This document shows positions 35,460 through 45,636 of a stretch of 64,000 nt of DNA, piece by piece. Position 1 is the first letter of the stretch. Each line of letters opens with the position of its first letter. This DNA comes from Thioalkalivibrio nitratireducens DSM 14787 (GTDB lineage: Bacteria > Pseudomonadota > Gammaproteobacteria > Ectothiorhodospirales > Ectothiorhodospiraceae): assembly GCF_000321415.2 (NCBI RefSeq), contig NC_019902.2:1240001-1304000 (forward strand), in the 5' to 3' direction. The notes below the pieces were generated by a model that saw only the letters and a program-made list of their open reading frames with translations, had not been told where the DNA came from and ran no database searches. The translations under genes and the position numbers were made by a program.

Positions 35460-36233
35460 ATGAAACCCGACCGTCGGTCCAGAAGAAACGCCGCCCGCGC
35501 GCTTGCGCTGACGCTCGGCATCATCGCCGCGGCGCTGGCGTCGAGCGCGCTCGCCCATTATCCGTGGATTGTCGCCGCCAGCGATGGGGACGGCGAGGAG
35601 CCGGGTTTCCGCATTCATTTCGGCCACGCGTTTCCGTCCGACCGTCTGCTGGCGCCGGAGGCGGTGGCCGCTGTGCGCTGGGTCGATATGGCCGGTGAAG
35701 TGCAGGAGCTGGACGTCGACGGGGCGGGGTTGCACCCGTTGCCGGCAGGCGGCGGACTCCTGGTTGCGGAACAGACGCCGATCTTCTGGAGCCGGACCCA
35801 CGAGGGTGGCCGCCGCGCGTCGCGCGAGCAGTATCCCGACGCGTTCAGCTGCAGCCAGTCGGGCAACGCGATGAAGGCAATCGTCGGCCGGGAATCCGGC
35901 GTGGCCTGGCAGTACCGGCACGGGCATGCGCTGGAACTGGTGCCCCTCAGCGACCCGGCATCCCTGGATCCCGGCGATTCGCTCGAGCTGCGGGTGTTGC
36001 TGCACGGCGAACCCTGGGTGGGCGAGGTGAAAGCGACGTTCGCGGGGTATCGCGGGCAGGACGAGCAGGACTACGCGGTGACGGTATCGACCGATGCCGA
36101 GGGGGTAGCCCGGATCGTGCCGGCGACGGTCGGGTACTGGCTGGTGCGCGCGCATGCCAGCGAGGACTATCCCGACCCGGATGTCTGCGATCGCCGCAAC
36201 TACTATTCCACGCTGACCTTCGTGGTCCGGTGA
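35460..36233 (+). CDS. nikK: NikK-like DUF4198 periplasmic protein of nickel ECF transporter
   Basis: 257 aa; ATG 35460 (GTG 35454 possible). Signal peptide to about residue 30 (ALASSALAHYPW), then a DUF4198-type beta-domain with FGHAFPSDRLLAPEAV, YRHGHALELVPL, LDPGDSLELRVLLHGEPW and a closing YWLVRAHASEDY. The mature N terminus starts with His, a possible metal ligand. DUF4198 proteins next to NikM/CbiM transporters are called NikK and act as extra components of nickel uptake. First gene of the five-gene operon. Confidence 0.8.
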   Translation: MKPDRRSRRNAARALALTLGIIAAALASSALAHYPWIVAASDGDGEEPGFRIHFGHAFPSDRLLAPEAVAAVRWVDMAGEVQELDVDGAGLHPLPAGGGLLVAEQTPIFWSRTHEGGRRASREQYPDAFSCSQSGNAMKAIVGRESGVAWQYRHGHALELVPLSDPASLDPGDSLELRVLLHGEPWVGEVKATFAGYRGQDEQDYAVTVSTDAEGVARIVPATVGYWLVRAHASEDYPDPDVCDRRNYYSTLTFVVR

Positions 36234-36242
36234 GCCGGGGCC

Positions 36243-36830
36243 GTGGCGGGCGTGCGGAAGGGTACAGCGCCCAACCCGGCCGCGCGATGCCGGCTGGGAG
36301 GTCGCGCGCCACTTTCCGGGTGTGAACCCATCGGCGGGCAGGGCGGCGCGGGTGCGCAGCGATCTGCCCGCCGGCACAAGTCCCGGGGCCTCGCTGTTGC
36401 GCTGGCCCTGACGGTGTCGATCCTGGCACCGCCCGCCTCGGGCCACGCGCTACTGCACCAGGTGCTGGAGGGCGACGCGGTACTCGTGCGGTTCCATTTT
36501 TCCGATGGCGACCGGCCTTATTTCGAGACCTACCAGGTGCTGGGCCCGGACGATGCCCGGCCGTTCCAGACCGGGCGCATCAATGCCCTGGGCGAGGTCA
36601 GTTTCCGGCCGAACCGTCCCGGCCGTTGGAAGGTGATCGTCGCGACCGAGGACGGTCACGGGGCCGAGGCGCGTATCGACGTCGATCCCGGGTCGCTGGC
36701 GGTCGCCGATCCGGGCGGCGCCGGCCTGGCGCAGGCCGCCCGGCTGTCAGCCGGCGTCGGCTATCTGCTGGGGGCCTTCGGTATCGTCGCGTTGTGGCGT
36801 CTGCAGCGCGCTCGGCGCAGCCGCGGCTGA
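36243..36830 (+). CDS. nikL: NikL-like small membrane protein of nickel ECF transporter
   Basis: 195 aa from a GTG at 36243. The start is uncertain since about 45 residues precede the signal sequence (GLAVALALTVSILAPPASGHA). After cleavage the mature end would be HALLHQVLEGDAV, again His at the N terminus. A beta-sandwich segment follows (NRPGRWKVIVATEDGHG) and one C-terminal helix (VGYLLGAFGIVALWRL). This layout is that of NikL. Begins 9 bp after nikK; nikM starts one base after its stop. Confidence 0.78.
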   Translation: MAGVRKGTAPNPAARCRLGGRAPLSGCEPIGGQGGAGAQRSARRHKSRGLAVALALTVSILAPPASGHALLHQVLEGDAVLVRFHFSDGDRPYFETYQVLGPDDARPFQTGRINALGEVSFRPNRPGRWKVIVATEDGHGAEARIDVDPGSLAVADPGGAGLAQAARLSAGVGYLLGAFGIVALWRLQRARRSRG

Positions 36831-36831
36831 C

Positions 36832-37494
36832 ATGCATATCCCCGACGGACTGATCTCGCCCCAGACCTACCTGCCGGCGCTGGTGCTGGCCGTGCCGCTG
36901 TGGTGGTGGGCCGGTCGGCGGTTCACAGCCGCGGTCGGCGACGAAGCGCTGCCGCGGCTTGCGGTATTCACCGCGCTGGCGTTTCTGCTGTCGAGCCTGA
37001 TGCTGCCGCTGCCGGGGGGTACGTCCGGGCATGCGATCGGCGTCGCGCTGCTGGCGCTGGTGTTCGGACCCTGGGTCGCGTTTCTGGCGTACACGCTGGT
37101 GCTCGTGCTGCAGGCGCTGGTGACGGGGGCGGGCGGGATCACCGCGCTGCCGGTGAATGCGCTGGTGTTGGGCTTCGTCGGAGCCTGGGCCGCCTGGCTG
37201 CTGTTTCATTCGCTGCGCCGGGTGCAGCCCGCTTTCGCGGTACTGGCGGCGGTCTTCGTCTCGGTGCTGCTGTCGGCGTTGCTGGTCGCGCTGGTGCTGG
37301 GTCTGCAGCCGTGGATCGCGCGCGCGCCGGACGGCAGCCCGCGCTTTTTTCCGTTCGACTGGTCGGTGACGCTGCCGGCGATTGTGCTGCCGCACGTGTT
37401 CATCGGTCTCGGCGAAGCCGTGCTGACATTGCTGGTGTGGCGTCATGCCTGCCGGCGCCGCTGGGCGTCGGTCGCCTGCGAGCGGGAGGCGTGA
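36832..37494 (+). CDS. nikM: CbiM/NikM substrate-specific component of nickel/cobalt ECF transporter
   Basis: 220 aa, about seven membrane helices. The N terminus MHIPDGLISP carries the metal-coordinating amino group and His2 of this family, and GTSGHAIGV carries the third-site His. Binding substrate (Ni2+ or Co2+) at this site defines the transporter's specificity. The presence of NikK and NikL, of nikR and hypX, and the absence of cobalamin genes point to nickel. Directly follows nikL and is followed by the T and A components. Confidence 0.92.
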   Translation: MHIPDGLISPQTYLPALVLAVPLWWWAGRRFTAAVGDEALPRLAVFTALAFLLSSLMLPLPGGTSGHAIGVALLALVFGPWVAFLAYTLVLVLQALVTGAGGITALPVNALVLGFVGAWAAWLLFHSLRRVQPAFAVLAAVFVSVLLSALLVALVLGLQPWIARAPDGSPRFFPFDWSVTLPAIVLPHVFIGLGEAVLTLLVWRHACRRRWASVACEREA

Positions 37495-37498
37495 CGCG

Positions 37499-38056
37499 AT
37501 GACGGCTTCCCACTCCGTTCGGCTGGTGCTCTACCTCGCGGCGGTCGTCGCAGTGACATTGGTGCACGACCCGCGGCTGCTCGCACTGGCGCTGGCCGTC
37601 GTGCTGCTGGCGTCAGGGCCGGGGCGCGCGGCGCTGCTGCTGCGCGCGCTGCGACCGGTGTTGTGGGTGCTGGTGCTGATCTCCGGCGGCTACCTGCTGA
37701 TGGGGGTTCTGACCCGGCAACCCGTGCTGGATGCGCTGGTACTGATCAACGTCCGGGTGCTGCTGCTGGCACTGCTGACCGCCTGGATGGTGCACGCGGT
37801 GAATCTGGACCGCGCGCTCGTGCGCTGGCCGCGGGCCCGGCGCTGGCTGGTGATTGTGCGCGGGCAGATCCTGTTGTTCCGGCGGCTGGCGCAGGACTAC
37901 CGTCTCGCCCAGCGCAGCCGGACCGTGCTGGCGCCCAGCTTGCGCCAGCGCTACCTCGGCAGTGCCGCGGTGGGGCTTGCGGCGCTCGACAAGGGGGTCC
38001 ATAACGCGGAGCTGGTCACGCAGGCGATGCGCTCGCGCGGTGCGCTGCATGACTGA
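37499..38056 (+). CDS. nikQ: CbiQ/NikQ energy-coupling transmembrane component
   Basis: 185 aa, shorter than typical CbiQ (about 225). Four to five helices, then the cytoplasmic coupling helices: LFRRLAQDYRLAQRSR and the conserved AMRSRG signature near the C terminus that contacts the ATPase. It starts 2 bp after the nikM stop and overlaps the ATPase gene by 8 bp. Confidence 0.86.
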   Translation: MTASHSVRLVLYLAAVVAVTLVHDPRLLALALAVVLLASGPGRAALLLRALRPVLWVLVLISGGYLLMGVLTRQPVLDALVLINVRVLLLALLTAWMVHAVNLDRALVRWPRARRWLVIVRGQILLFRRLAQDYRLAQRSRTVLAPSLRQRYLGSAAVGLAALDKGVHNAELVTQAMRSRGALHD

Positions 38057-38789
38057 GGGTGCTCCGCTGCTGGAGCTGCGCGGGGTCGACGTCGCCTACC
38101 CGAACGGGCGCAGCGCGCTCGCGGGCGTCGATCTCACAATCAGGCGTGGTGAGCGCGTGGTTCTGCTTGGCACCAACGGCTGCGGTAAGAGCACATTGCT
38201 GCGGGTGCTCGATGCGCTGATCACGCCGACCGTGGGCGAGTTTCGCTTCGAAGAACGGCGGGTCGATGTCCGGACGGCGCAGGACCGGGCCTGGCAGCAG
38301 GATTTCCGCAGGCGGGTGGTATTGATGTTCCAGCACCCGGAGGCGATGCTGTTCAATCCGACAGTGCGCGAGGAGATCGCCTTCGGTCTGAGGCACCTTC
38401 CGGATCCCGACCGTGAGGTCCGCGTCCGCGCCTGGGCGGATCGACTGCGGCTCTCCGGGTTTCTCGACATGCCACCGTTCGAACTCTCCGGCGGCGAGAA
38501 ACAGCGGCTGTGCCTGGCCTGCCTGCTGGCGGTCGAGCCGGAAGTCCTGCTGCTCGACGAGCCGACCGCGAACCTCGATCCGCGCACGGTCGGCTGGCTG
38601 CTGCAGTGGTTGCGCGAGCGTAGCATCACCTCTGTGGTCGCGACCCACCAGATGGCCCAGGTGCCGCAACTCGGCGACCGCATCGTGATCCTTTCGGAAC
38701 GGCACCGGGTGGTGTACGACAGCCTTGGCGCCGGTGGACCTCCGGATCGGGATCTCCTCGTTGCGCAGGGCCTCGCCCACGCCCCGTAA
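38049..38789 (+). CDS. nikO: CbiO/NikO ATPase of nickel ECF transporter
   Basis: 246 aa ABC ATPase. Walker A GTNGCGKST (about residue 38), Q-loop in MFQHPEAMLF, signature ELSGGEKQRLCLA, Walker B VLLLDEPTANLD, and the switch His in VVATHQMAQ. The Q-loop followed by HPE is typical of CbiO. Last gene of the nikKLMQO operon, with ATG inside the end of nikQ. Confidence 0.94.
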   Translation: MTEGAPLLELRGVDVAYPNGRSALAGVDLTIRRGERVVLLGTNGCGKSTLLRVLDALITPTVGEFRFEERRVDVRTAQDRAWQQDFRRRVVLMFQHPEAMLFNPTVREEIAFGLRHLPDPDREVRVRAWADRLRLSGFLDMPPFELSGGEKQRLCLACLLAVEPEVLLLDEPTANLDPRTVGWLLQWLRERSITSVVATHQMAQVPQLGDRIVILSERHRVVYDSLGAGGPPDRDLLVAQGLAHAP

Positions 38790-40367
<1,578 letters not shown>

Positions 40368-40382
40368 CAGGACGTAGGCGAG

Positions 40383-40426
40383 GCCGGCACGGAATCGGGC
40401 CCGCCGGGCCCCGCTCCGGTGCCGGC
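40383..40426 (+). terminator. Hairpin downstream of gdhA
   Basis: GCCGGCAC (40383-40390) pairs with GTGCCGGC (40419-40426), enclosing a further GC-rich fold. No T-run follows, so it is a terminator-like structure between converging genes. Confidence 0.45.
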
Positions 40427-40473
40427 GTGACGCGTATGGCCGGGGTGGTGGCGGACTGTCTTGAGCGCGGCCG

Positions 40474-41358
40474 TCAGCGGCCGTGCGCATCCCAGTCGAA
40501 GCCGGCCAGATGGGCGAGTTCCTCGGGTTCCAGCACGTCCTCGAACCGGCGCCCGCGGATGATCCAGGTCGGGTAGTTCGCGATTCCCGCGCTCACACAG
40601 GTCGCGGCCATCGGCGTCCCACGGCCTCCCGGTGAACATTCGACGTAGGGCAGGCGTTCGGCGGCCGCGCCGAACAGGCGCTGCTGTTGCCGACAGCTCG
40701 GACACCAGGAAGCGCCGTAGTACCGCGCACCCGAGGCCTCGAGGTGTATGGCCAGTGCAGCCAGACGGGGATCCTCCGGCCGGCTCAGCAGGTCGCTCTG
40801 GTAGAGGTGCAGCGCCACGACCAGCGCGGCTCCGGCGCCAGCGCTGCGCAGCAGCCACGGACCCCAGCCCATCCCGGGCGCGGCGCCCGGGCGGCGCAGG
40901 AAGACGGCGACCAGTAATGCGCTGATCACCGCCAGCGACGCCAGGCACCAGGCACAGAAGGTGCCGAGCGAGAACCAGCCCACTGCCGTCAGGTACAGGC
41001 TCACGGCGACGCCGATGAAGGCCACGAACCACAGCCGGCGCCAGCGCTTGAGCCGGGGCGGCATACGGTAGGCGATCCCGCCGATCAACGCGTACAGCAG
41101 GAAACCCCAGAGCGCGATCGGCAGCCCCAGCAGCGAAGACCAGCGACTCTGCTGGATCAGGTCGCAGCCCGAACCCTCGGCGCAGAGCGCGGGGACCGTG
41201 CCAAACCACGCGACTGCGGTCAGATACCCGGTGACCAGCATGCCGGCGAGCGCCAACCCCACGACCATCCAATCCGGTGCGGTCTGGCGCGGCGTTCCTG
41301 CGGTCGCGCCTGTCTGGGTGCGGGCTGTCTTGCCTTTGCTGCGCCTTCGTTTCGCCAT
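40474..41358 (-). CDS. Vitamin K epoxide reductase family protein fused to thioredoxin-like domain
   Basis: 294 aa. Four to five membrane helices with the VKOR loop cysteines C59 and C65 (CAEGSGCD), the conserved Ser/Trp region, and the active-site CAWC at 135-138. Then a thioredoxin-like domain with CPSC (219-222, ASWCPSC) lacking a second helix region. This is the bacterial disulfide-forming VKOR-Trx fusion, replacing DsbB, that oxidises periplasmic or membrane-proximal partners with quinone. Its start touches the stop of the GDPD gene (1 bp overlap). Confidence 0.93.
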   Translation of the reverse strand: MAKRRRSKGKTARTQTGATAGTPRQTAPDWMVVGLALAGMLVTGYLTAVAWFGTVPALCAEGSGCDLIQQSRWSSLLGLPIALWGFLLYALIGGIAYRMPPRLKRWRRLWFVAFIGVAVSLYLTAVGWFSLGTFCAWCLASLAVISALLVAVFLRRPGAAPGMGWGPWLLRSAGAGAALVVALHLYQSDLLSRPEDPRLAALAIHLEASGARYYGASWCPSCRQQQRLFGAAAERLPYVECSPGGRGTPMAATCVSAGIANYPTWIIRGRRFEDVLEPEELAHLAGFDWDAHGR

Positions 41359-42230
41359 TACCCGGCCTCTTCCGATGTTTCCCCGTCCATGGTCCCGTTC
41401 CCGCGCCCCTGGTTCAATCCGCGTGGCGGCGCATCCCGTCTCCGCGCGCCGGGAGACAGCGCCCGCTGCATCTCCGCAATCGCGAAGGTCTCGATCATAT
41501 CGACTCCCCGCCGGTGCAGGCGTATCGCCAGCGCGGGATCTGCAACCTCGTAGACCGCGATCCGCGTTCCCGGCAACCGCAGCTCACCGTCGCGCGGCAG
41601 TCCCTCTACCGCACAGAAAAGGAACTCGGGGCGCATCTGTGCCAGCGCCGACCGGTCGCGCCATCGGCCGATCACTCCTCCGATCGCATGCCAGCCGACC
41701 GGCCCGGATTTCCGCTCGAGCCGTTCCCGGGCGACGCTGAGCAGTGCCGCGGAGCGGGCGATCAGACAGCAGCGGCCGGCGACAGGTTGCAGTTCCGCGG
41801 CGATCGCGTCGAGCACGTCCGTCACGCCGAACGGACGGATCGCGATCGACTTGGCCTCGACGAACGCACAGACGTCTGGATGGTTCTCGAGAAAGGCACG
41901 CAGCCCCGATAGCGGCAGCAATGGTGTGCCGTGAAACTGCTGTCCAAAACGGCCAGGCTCGTGGGCCGAAAGCCGCTCGAGGTCCGCGTACCGCCATCGG
42001 TGCACCACGCCGCTGACACCACAAACCCGGCGCAGCCCATGGTCGTGGAACAGCACCGGGACCCCGTCGGCCGCAAGCTGCACGTCCACTTCGACGAATC
42101 GTGCTCCGGCAGCCGCTGCCGCTTCGAGTGCGGGCAGGGTATTCTCCGGGTACCGGGCCGCATAGCCCCGGTGTGCAATCAGTTCCGGGCGGGAAGCCGT
42201 ACGCACGAACGCCTCCAGCTCGCCGTTCAC
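41358..42230 (-). CDS. Glycerophosphodiester phosphodiesterase family protein
   Basis: 290 aa from a GTG at 42230, inside the glycerol kinase stop (GTGA). Catalytic HRGYAARYPENTLPA with His, then FVEVDVQLAADGVPVLFHDHGLRRV, which supplies the metal Glu/Asp and second His of the GDPD TIM barrel. FVEAKS and later strands complete the barrel. The C-terminal 30 residues are Arg/Gly-rich and beyond the domain. Hydrolyses glycerophosphodiesters to glycerol 3-phosphate plus alcohol, in line with the glycerol kinase gene upstream. No signal peptide, so cytosolic. Confidence 0.92.
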   Translation of the reverse strand: MNGELEAFVRTASRPELIAHRGYAARYPENTLPALEAAAAAGARFVEVDVQLAADGVPVLFHDHGLRRVCGVSGVVHRWRYADLERLSAHEPGRFGQQFHGTPLLPLSGLRAFLENHPDVCAFVEAKSIAIRPFGVTDVLDAIAAELQPVAGRCCLIARSAALLSVARERLERKSGPVGWHAIGGVIGRWRDRSALAQMRPEFLFCAVEGLPRDGELRLPGTRIAVYEVADPALAIRLHRRGVDMIETFAIAEMQRALSPGARRRDAPPRGLNQGRGNGTMDGETSEEAG

Positions 42231-43744
42231 GAATCCGTGTCCTCGCGTGCCCAGCCGCGGGACAGATCGACCGCGCGCAGCCAGCGCCGGTACAGCCGTT
42301 CGCGTTCCGGCTCGGGCAGGCCCGGCGTGTACCGATTGCGTACCCGCCAGTGGCGTGCCAGTTCCGTACGGTCGCCCCAGAAACCCGTCGCCAGTCCCGC
42401 AAGGTAGGCCGCCCCGAGCGCGGTGGTCTCGACCGTTTCCGGCACCACCACCGAACTGTCCAGGATGTCGGCCTGGAACTGCATCAGCACCGGGTTTAGC
42501 GCCGCGCCGCCGTCACAGCGCAACTCCGAGAGCCGGATCCCCGAATCCCGCTGCATCGCCTCCAGCACGTCCCGGGTCTGGTAGGCAATGCTCTCCAGCA
42601 CCGCCCTGGCCACCTGCGCCTTCCCCGTGCCGCGGGTGAGGCCAATCAGCAGGCCTCGGGCATGCGGATCCCAGTGCGGTGCCCCGAGCCCGGTCAGCGC
42701 CGGTACGAAGTAGACACCCTCGTTGTCGGCAACGGAACGCGCGAGCGCCTCGGTCTCCGTGGCCGAGGCGATCATTCCCAGCCCGTCCCGAAGCCACTGC
42801 ACGGCCGCCCCGGTGACGAAGATCGCACCCTCCTGGGCATACTCCACGGGCTCGTCGCCGATGCCCCAGGCGATCGTGGTCAGCAGGCGCTGGCGGCTGG
42901 GCACGGCGGTGGTGCCGGTATGCTGCAGCACGAAGGATCCGGTGCCATAGGTGTTCTTGGCCATGCCCGGTTCGTGGCAGGCCTGGCCGAAGAGTGCCGC
43001 CTGCTGGTCGCCGGCGATTCCTGCGATCGGAATCGGCCTGCTGCCGGGAAAAAGCTCGGGGTCGGTATGCGCATAGATCCACGACGACGGCATCACTTCG
43101 GGCAGCAGCGCCGCGGGAATGTCCAGCAGATCCAGGATGTCCGGGTCCCAGCGCAGCTCGTGGAGGTTGTACAGCTGCGTGCGCGACGCATTCGAGTAAT
43201 CGGTCACGTGCGCGCGTAGCCCGCTCAGTCGGAACACCAGCCATGAATCGATGGTACCGAACGCGATCGTGCCGCTGCGCGCACGCTCCCTCAGATCCGG
43301 ATCCTGTTCCAGCAGCCAGTGCAGCTTGGTGGCCGAGAAGTACGGGTCGATCAACAGACCCGTGCGCTCCTGCAGCCAGGCTTCCAGCCCCCGGTCGCGC
43401 AGTGCGTCGCAGAATTTGGCGGTCCGCCGGTCCTGCCAGACGATCGCGCGCCCCAGCGGTTGCCCGCTGGCCCGATCCCACAGCACCACGGTCTCGCGCT
43501 GGTTGGTGATCCCGATACCCTGCAGGTCGTCGGAGCGAATGCGGCCGTCGCGCAGCGCCTCGCCGATCACCCGCAGCGTAACCATCAGGATCTCCTCGGC
43601 ATCGTGTTCCACCCAGCCGGCGCGCGGATAGTGTTGCGTGAACTCCGCGTAGGCCCGGCTGCAAACCCGCCCCCGGTGATCGAACACGATTGCGGTGACA
43701 CCGGTCGTGCCAGCGTCGATCGCGAGCATGTATCGCTCCGCCAT
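42227..43744 (-). CDS. glpK: Glycerol kinase
   Basis: 505 aa, standard length. ATG 43744 preceded by GGAGG. FGGY motifs: AIDAGTTGVTAIVFD (phosphate 1), GITNQRETVVLWDRASG, the glycerol-contact segments IVWQDRRTA and GTIDSWLVFRLSG, DYSNASRTQLYNLH, GIAGDQQAALFGQ, KNTYGTGSFVL and the hexokinase-type CDGGAAL. Forms an operon with the GDPD and VKOR genes (4-bp and 1-bp overlaps). Phosphorylates glycerol to glycerol 3-phosphate. Confidence 0.95.
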   Translation of the reverse strand: MAERYMLAIDAGTTGVTAIVFDHRGRVCSRAYAEFTQHYPRAGWVEHDAEEILMVTLRVIGEALRDGRIRSDDLQGIGITNQRETVVLWDRASGQPLGRAIVWQDRRTAKFCDALRDRGLEAWLQERTGLLIDPYFSATKLHWLLEQDPDLRERARSGTIAFGTIDSWLVFRLSGLRAHVTDYSNASRTQLYNLHELRWDPDILDLLDIPAALLPEVMPSSWIYAHTDPELFPGSRPIPIAGIAGDQQAALFGQACHEPGMAKNTYGTGSFVLQHTGTTAVPSRQRLLTTIAWGIGDEPVEYAQEGAIFVTGAAVQWLRDGLGMIASATETEALARSVADNEGVYFVPALTGLGAPHWDPHARGLLIGLTRGTGKAQVARAVLESIAYQTRDVLEAMQRDSGIRLSELRCDGGAALNPVLMQFQADILDSSVVVPETVETTALGAAYLAGLATGFWGDRTELARHWRVRNRYTPGLPEPERERLYRRWLRAVDLSRGWAREDTDS

Positions 43745-43838
43745 CCAACATCCCTCCTTTCGGCAGCGCCGGGACCCGGCAGATCCGCCCCCGGCCGGAA
43801 GGCCTGGCGGGCGACGGCGCTCCGCGGCCCCGGTCCGG

Positions 43839-44777
43839 TCAATCGTCGGCGTCGACCGTTTCCAGTGACCCCAGCCAGTGCTCGATATGAAGCCGCAGCG
43901 CCTGCGGCTCCTCCGCATGGATCCAGTGTTCCGCCTCCACCACCGCGATGCTGTGCGAAGGGATCGCCCGCAGCAGGGACTGAGTCCGCCCGCAATCGCC
44001 AAAACGGCTGCCCGACGAGAGCAGCACCAGCGTGGACGCCCGCAGCCCGTTCCAGGGCGGCATCGGACGTACCGTTTCGCGAAGGGACTGCAGATAACTT
44101 GCGACCGGGACATAGCGCAGGTCGTGCAGCGGTGAGCCGTAGCGCCGCGTCAACGCCTGCCGGTCGCGCCCTTCGGCCATTTTCCGGCGCGTCTCGCGGT
44201 CCAGTTGCTCGAGGTTCAGGGTGGGTAGCGAGCGGCGGCGCAGTCCGAGCCGATTGGCCGCCAGCACTGCGGCGGTCAGCGGCCCGAGCAGCCCCCGCGC
44301 CCGAGCGAGCATCGCGAGCGCGCCAGACAGCGTCTCGGCCACCATCGGCTCGATCAGGATTAGGCCGCGCACCCGTTCGGGGAAACGCAGCGCAAACCGT
44401 GCGGCTACATTGGCACCCAGGCAGTGGCCGCCGATCACGCAGTCCGCGAAGCCCTCCTGGTCCAGCATCGCGGCGAGATCCGCGACCCAGTCTTCCGATC
44501 GGATCGGCTCGCGGACCACCGACGATCCCTGGCCCCGCAGGTCGGGTACCAGCACGGTCCAGCGTTTCGCCAAGCTGCTGTTGCGAATCAGTTCGTTCCA
44601 GCGGCTTCCGTTGCTGGCGAGCCCATGCAACAGCACCAGCGCGCGATCCGCCCGGCCCACCCGCCGGAAGTGCACCGGACCCGCGCCCAGCCTGCGCATT
44701 TCCTGTTCCATCGCGAAAGCATACGGCAGTGGTACGGGAAACTGAATCGGGGGCAGCGATAACCGGATCACGGTCAA
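43839..44777 (-). CDS. Alpha/beta hydrolase with Cys at the nucleophile position
   Basis: 312 aa. Oxyanion loop LVLLHGLASNGSRW (about residues 47-60), strand VLVPDLRGQGSS, nucleophile elbow GGHCLGAN with Cys119 where most family members have Ser, and the catalytic-His region VVEAEHWIHAEEP. The His and a probable acid are present. Cys nucleophiles occur in dienelactone hydrolases, so the enzyme may still be active. Substrate unknown. Same strand as glpK, 94 bp upstream of it. Confidence 0.85.
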   Translation of the reverse strand: MTVIRLSLPPIQFPVPLPYAFAMEQEMRRLGAGPVHFRRVGRADRALVLLHGLASNGSRWNELIRNSSLAKRWTVLVPDLRGQGSSVVREPIRSEDWVADLAAMLDQEGFADCVIGGHCLGANVAARFALRFPERVRGLILIEPMVAETLSGALAMLARARGLLGPLTAAVLAANRLGLRRRSLPTLNLEQLDRETRRKMAEGRDRQALTRRYGSPLHDLRYVPVASYLQSLRETVRPMPPWNGLRASTLVLLSSGSRFGDCGRTQSLLRAIPSHSIAVVEAEHWIHAEEPQALRLHIEHWLGSLETVDADD

Positions 44778-45090
44778 TGCTGGCGCGGCAGTCGTCGAGC
44801 GTACTTATCTTGTAGTAGGCGCGGCTACCCATGGCGCGATAGCGCTCCTATGACTGAAGCAAAAGATCCACCGGATCGGCGCAAAATTTCGGTTCTTTCG
44901 TTTGTATTTTGCGGGTCGATGCACTAGTTCCATCTACCCAAATGAAAAGTTCTCACGACCTGAAGATGGCCCGCCGAACACTCCTGGATAGCCGATGGGT
45001 CGTCGTGGTCCGTGGTGACTCCTGACTCCTGCACGCCGCCAGTATGGGTGTTATGACAGATCAACCGCGCCACCGGCGCCGGAGCGATTC
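44778..45090. promoter_or_regulatory. Divergent region upstream of the nap operon with inverted repeat
   Basis: AT-rich gap by local standards. It contains an 8-bp inverted repeat CGCAAAAT (44880-44887) / ATTTTGCG (44906-44913), spaced 18 bp and a candidate regulator site, and GACTCCT repeated near 45017-45030. The nap promoter must lie here. A single ATCAA half of an FNR-like site is at 45062-45066 but lacks its left half. Confidence 0.4.
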
Positions 45091-45636
45091 TTGAGACAGA
45101 CGAACGTCCGTCGCGCGGAATTCCTTCGAGGCCGGTTCACGGCCCGGAGTCGTCCGCTGCGCCCGCCGTGGTCGCTGGACGAGGCCAGGTTCACCGACCT
45201 GTGCATGCGCTGCATGGACTGCGAACGGCACTGTCCCGAGGGCATCGTGGTCCGGGGAAGCGCAGGCTTCCCGGAGATCGACTTTGCCCGGGGCGGGTGC
45301 ACGTTCTGCGGCGAGTGTGTGACGCACTGCCTGCCGGGTGCACTGTCCGCCGGCGAGATCGGCGATCGCTCTCCGTGGGACCTCGGGCTGGAGTTCACCG
45401 CCGCCTGTCTTGCGCAGGGGGGCGTGGTCTGTCGAAGCTGCGCGGACCACTGCGTCGCCCGTGCGATCCGCTTCCGGCCACATCCCGGCGGTGCGTTTCT
45501 GCCGGCGCTCGATCCCGATTACTGCACTGGCTGCGGCGCCTGCCGGGCGGCCTGCCCGGTCGATGCCGTCCATCTGTATCGCAATCCCGGTCCGGACCGC
45601 CGCGGGTCCGCCGGCCAACTGAAGAGGAACGGATGA
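45091..45636 (+). CDS. napF: NapF ferredoxin-type protein
   Basis: 181 aa from a TTG at 45091 with GGAG 6 nt upstream. Four cysteine clusters for [4Fe-4S]: CMRCMDCERHCP, CTFCGECVTHCLPG, a partial CRSCADHC and CTGCGACRAACP. NapF assists maturation of NapA in the cytoplasm. First gene of napFDAGHB; its stop overlaps the napD start. Confidence 0.9.
   Translation: MRQTNVRRAEFLRGRFTARSRPLRPPWSLDEARFTDLCMRCMDCERHCPEGIVVRGSAGFPEIDFARGGCTFCGECVTHCLPGALSAGEIGDRSPWDLGLEFTAACLAQGGVVCRSCADHCVARAIRFRPHPGGAFLPALDPDYCTGCGACRAACPVDAVHLYRNPGPDRRGSAGQLKRNG

Noticed and set aside
37499-38789. Cobalt rather than nickel transporter
   Set aside because: CbiM-type components alone are ambiguous, but NikK/NikL-like genes, nikR and hypX nearby and no cobalamin genes or cobalamin riboswitch favour nickel.
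45053-45066. FNR-like site upstream of napF
   Set aside because: Only the ATCAA half is present; the left half TTATG does not fit TTGAT.
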